A DNA stretch of 36,699 nucleotides from Alphaproteobacteria bacterium (lineage in GTDB: Bacteria > Pseudomonadota > Alphaproteobacteria > Micropepsales > Micropepsaceae), in the NCBI GenBank assembly GCA_013389115.1, contig JACADY010000056.1, positions 1-36,699 of the forward strand, read 5' to 3'. The notes beneath the pieces were generated by a model that saw only the letters and a program-made list of their open reading frames with translations, ran no database searches and had not been told where the DNA came from. This document shows, one piece after another, positions 36,582 to 36,699 of the stretch (its first letter is position 1; each line of letters opens with the position of its first letter). A program made the position numbers and the translations under genes.

Positions 36582-36699
36582 CTAGCTGTGGAGCCTCAAT
36601 AGGTTGTTCTCGGTGAGGCCGAGTCGGCTGATGGGTGTAGTTGCCTTCAAGCTACCATGTGGGCGGTGCCAGTTGTAGCGATGGAGCCAGCGCGGCAGC
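36582..36699 (-). CDS. IS481-family transposase, C-terminal 38 residues (5' part beyond window)
   Basis: The minus strand reads LPRWLHRYNWHRPHGSLKAT then TPISRLGLTENNLLRLHS and a stop. The YNWHRPHGSL...PISRL block is the end of the DDE catalytic core of IS481-family transposases, containing the conserved region after the catalytic Glu. The N-terminal helix-turn-helix and most of the core lie beyond the right edge. The TAG stop (36584-36582) falls outside the inferred insertion-sequence end, in the flanking target sequence. Whether the element is complete cannot be seen. Confidence 0.9.
   Translation of the reverse strand, partial: LPRWLHRYNWHRPHGSLKATTPISRLGLTENNLLRLHS
36587..36699. mobile_element. 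Left part of an IS481-family insertion sequence with its terminal repeat and target site
   Basis: The inferred terminus starts TGTGGAGCCTCAATAGGTTG at 36587, close to the end I recall for IS481 itself (TGTGAAGATTCAATAGGTTG). It is flanked directly by GCTAGC at 36581-36586, which fits the NCTAGN target duplicated by IS481. The palindrome CAGCTAGCTAGCTG at 36575-36588 covers this junction. The other end is outside the window. Confidence 0.78.

Overview
The window comes from a GC-rich alphaproteobacterial chromosome, most likely Hyphomicrobiales (Rhizobiales). The evidence is gene content and order (divergent ssb/uvrA with an alphaproteobacterial SOS box; erpA|dgt-SPOR-nagZ-scpAB-tatABC-serS-surE-pcm-LysM/M23; yajC-secD-phytoene-synthase-like|trmFO) and intergenic palindromes of a type I recall from this order. 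No tRNA, rRNA or CRISPR array was seen.

Layout. 1-2241: minus-strand gyrA (5' part only), a cupin and ssb. 2362-5305: SOS box and uvrA. 5310-11000: accessory stretch with an unknown six-helix membrane protein, two tandem nylon-oligomer-type amidases, an OsmC/Ohr-type protein, a glutathione S-transferase broken by one stop codon, a 165-bp MITE-like repeat, and a small secreted protein made of 11-residue SFPD repeats. 11045-15925: trmFO converges on a minus-strand yajC-secD-(PuuD-like)-(NDUFAF6-like) run. The secF gene expected after secD is not there. 16138-20643: a DUF815-type ATPase converges on a serS-surE-pcm-LysM/M23 run. 20662-24374: a palindromic repeat, an alpha/beta hydrolase, tatABC, and an orphan FbpC-like ABC ATPase; the hydrolase and the ATPase look like insertions into a conserved block. 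24447-29215: dgt, SPOR, nagZ, scpA, scpB, with argS absent from its usual place. 29304-32469: plus-strand erpA, HD-domain protein, xthA, GT25 glycosyltransferase, GFA-family protein. 32484-34914: minus-strand ilvD and a Sel1-repeat protein. 35129-36322: an unknown secreted protein. 36320-36699: repeat fragments and the end of an IS481-family element running out of the window.

Most genes are housekeeping: DNA topology and repair (gyrA, ssb, uvrA, xthA, dgt), chromosome condensation (scpAB), envelope growth and protein export (tatABC, yajC-secD, LysM/M23, nagZ, SPOR), tRNA charging and modification (serS, trmFO), Fe-S maturation and branched-chain amino acids (erpA, ilvD). I found no new multi-gene defence or mobile system. 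The items most worth a second look are the SFPD-repeat secreted protein, the CTAG-bounded repeat that ends the broken GST gene, the IS481 end whose transposase stop codon lies in flanking target DNA, the missing secF and argS, and a promoter-proximal hairpin in the yajC-secD leader.
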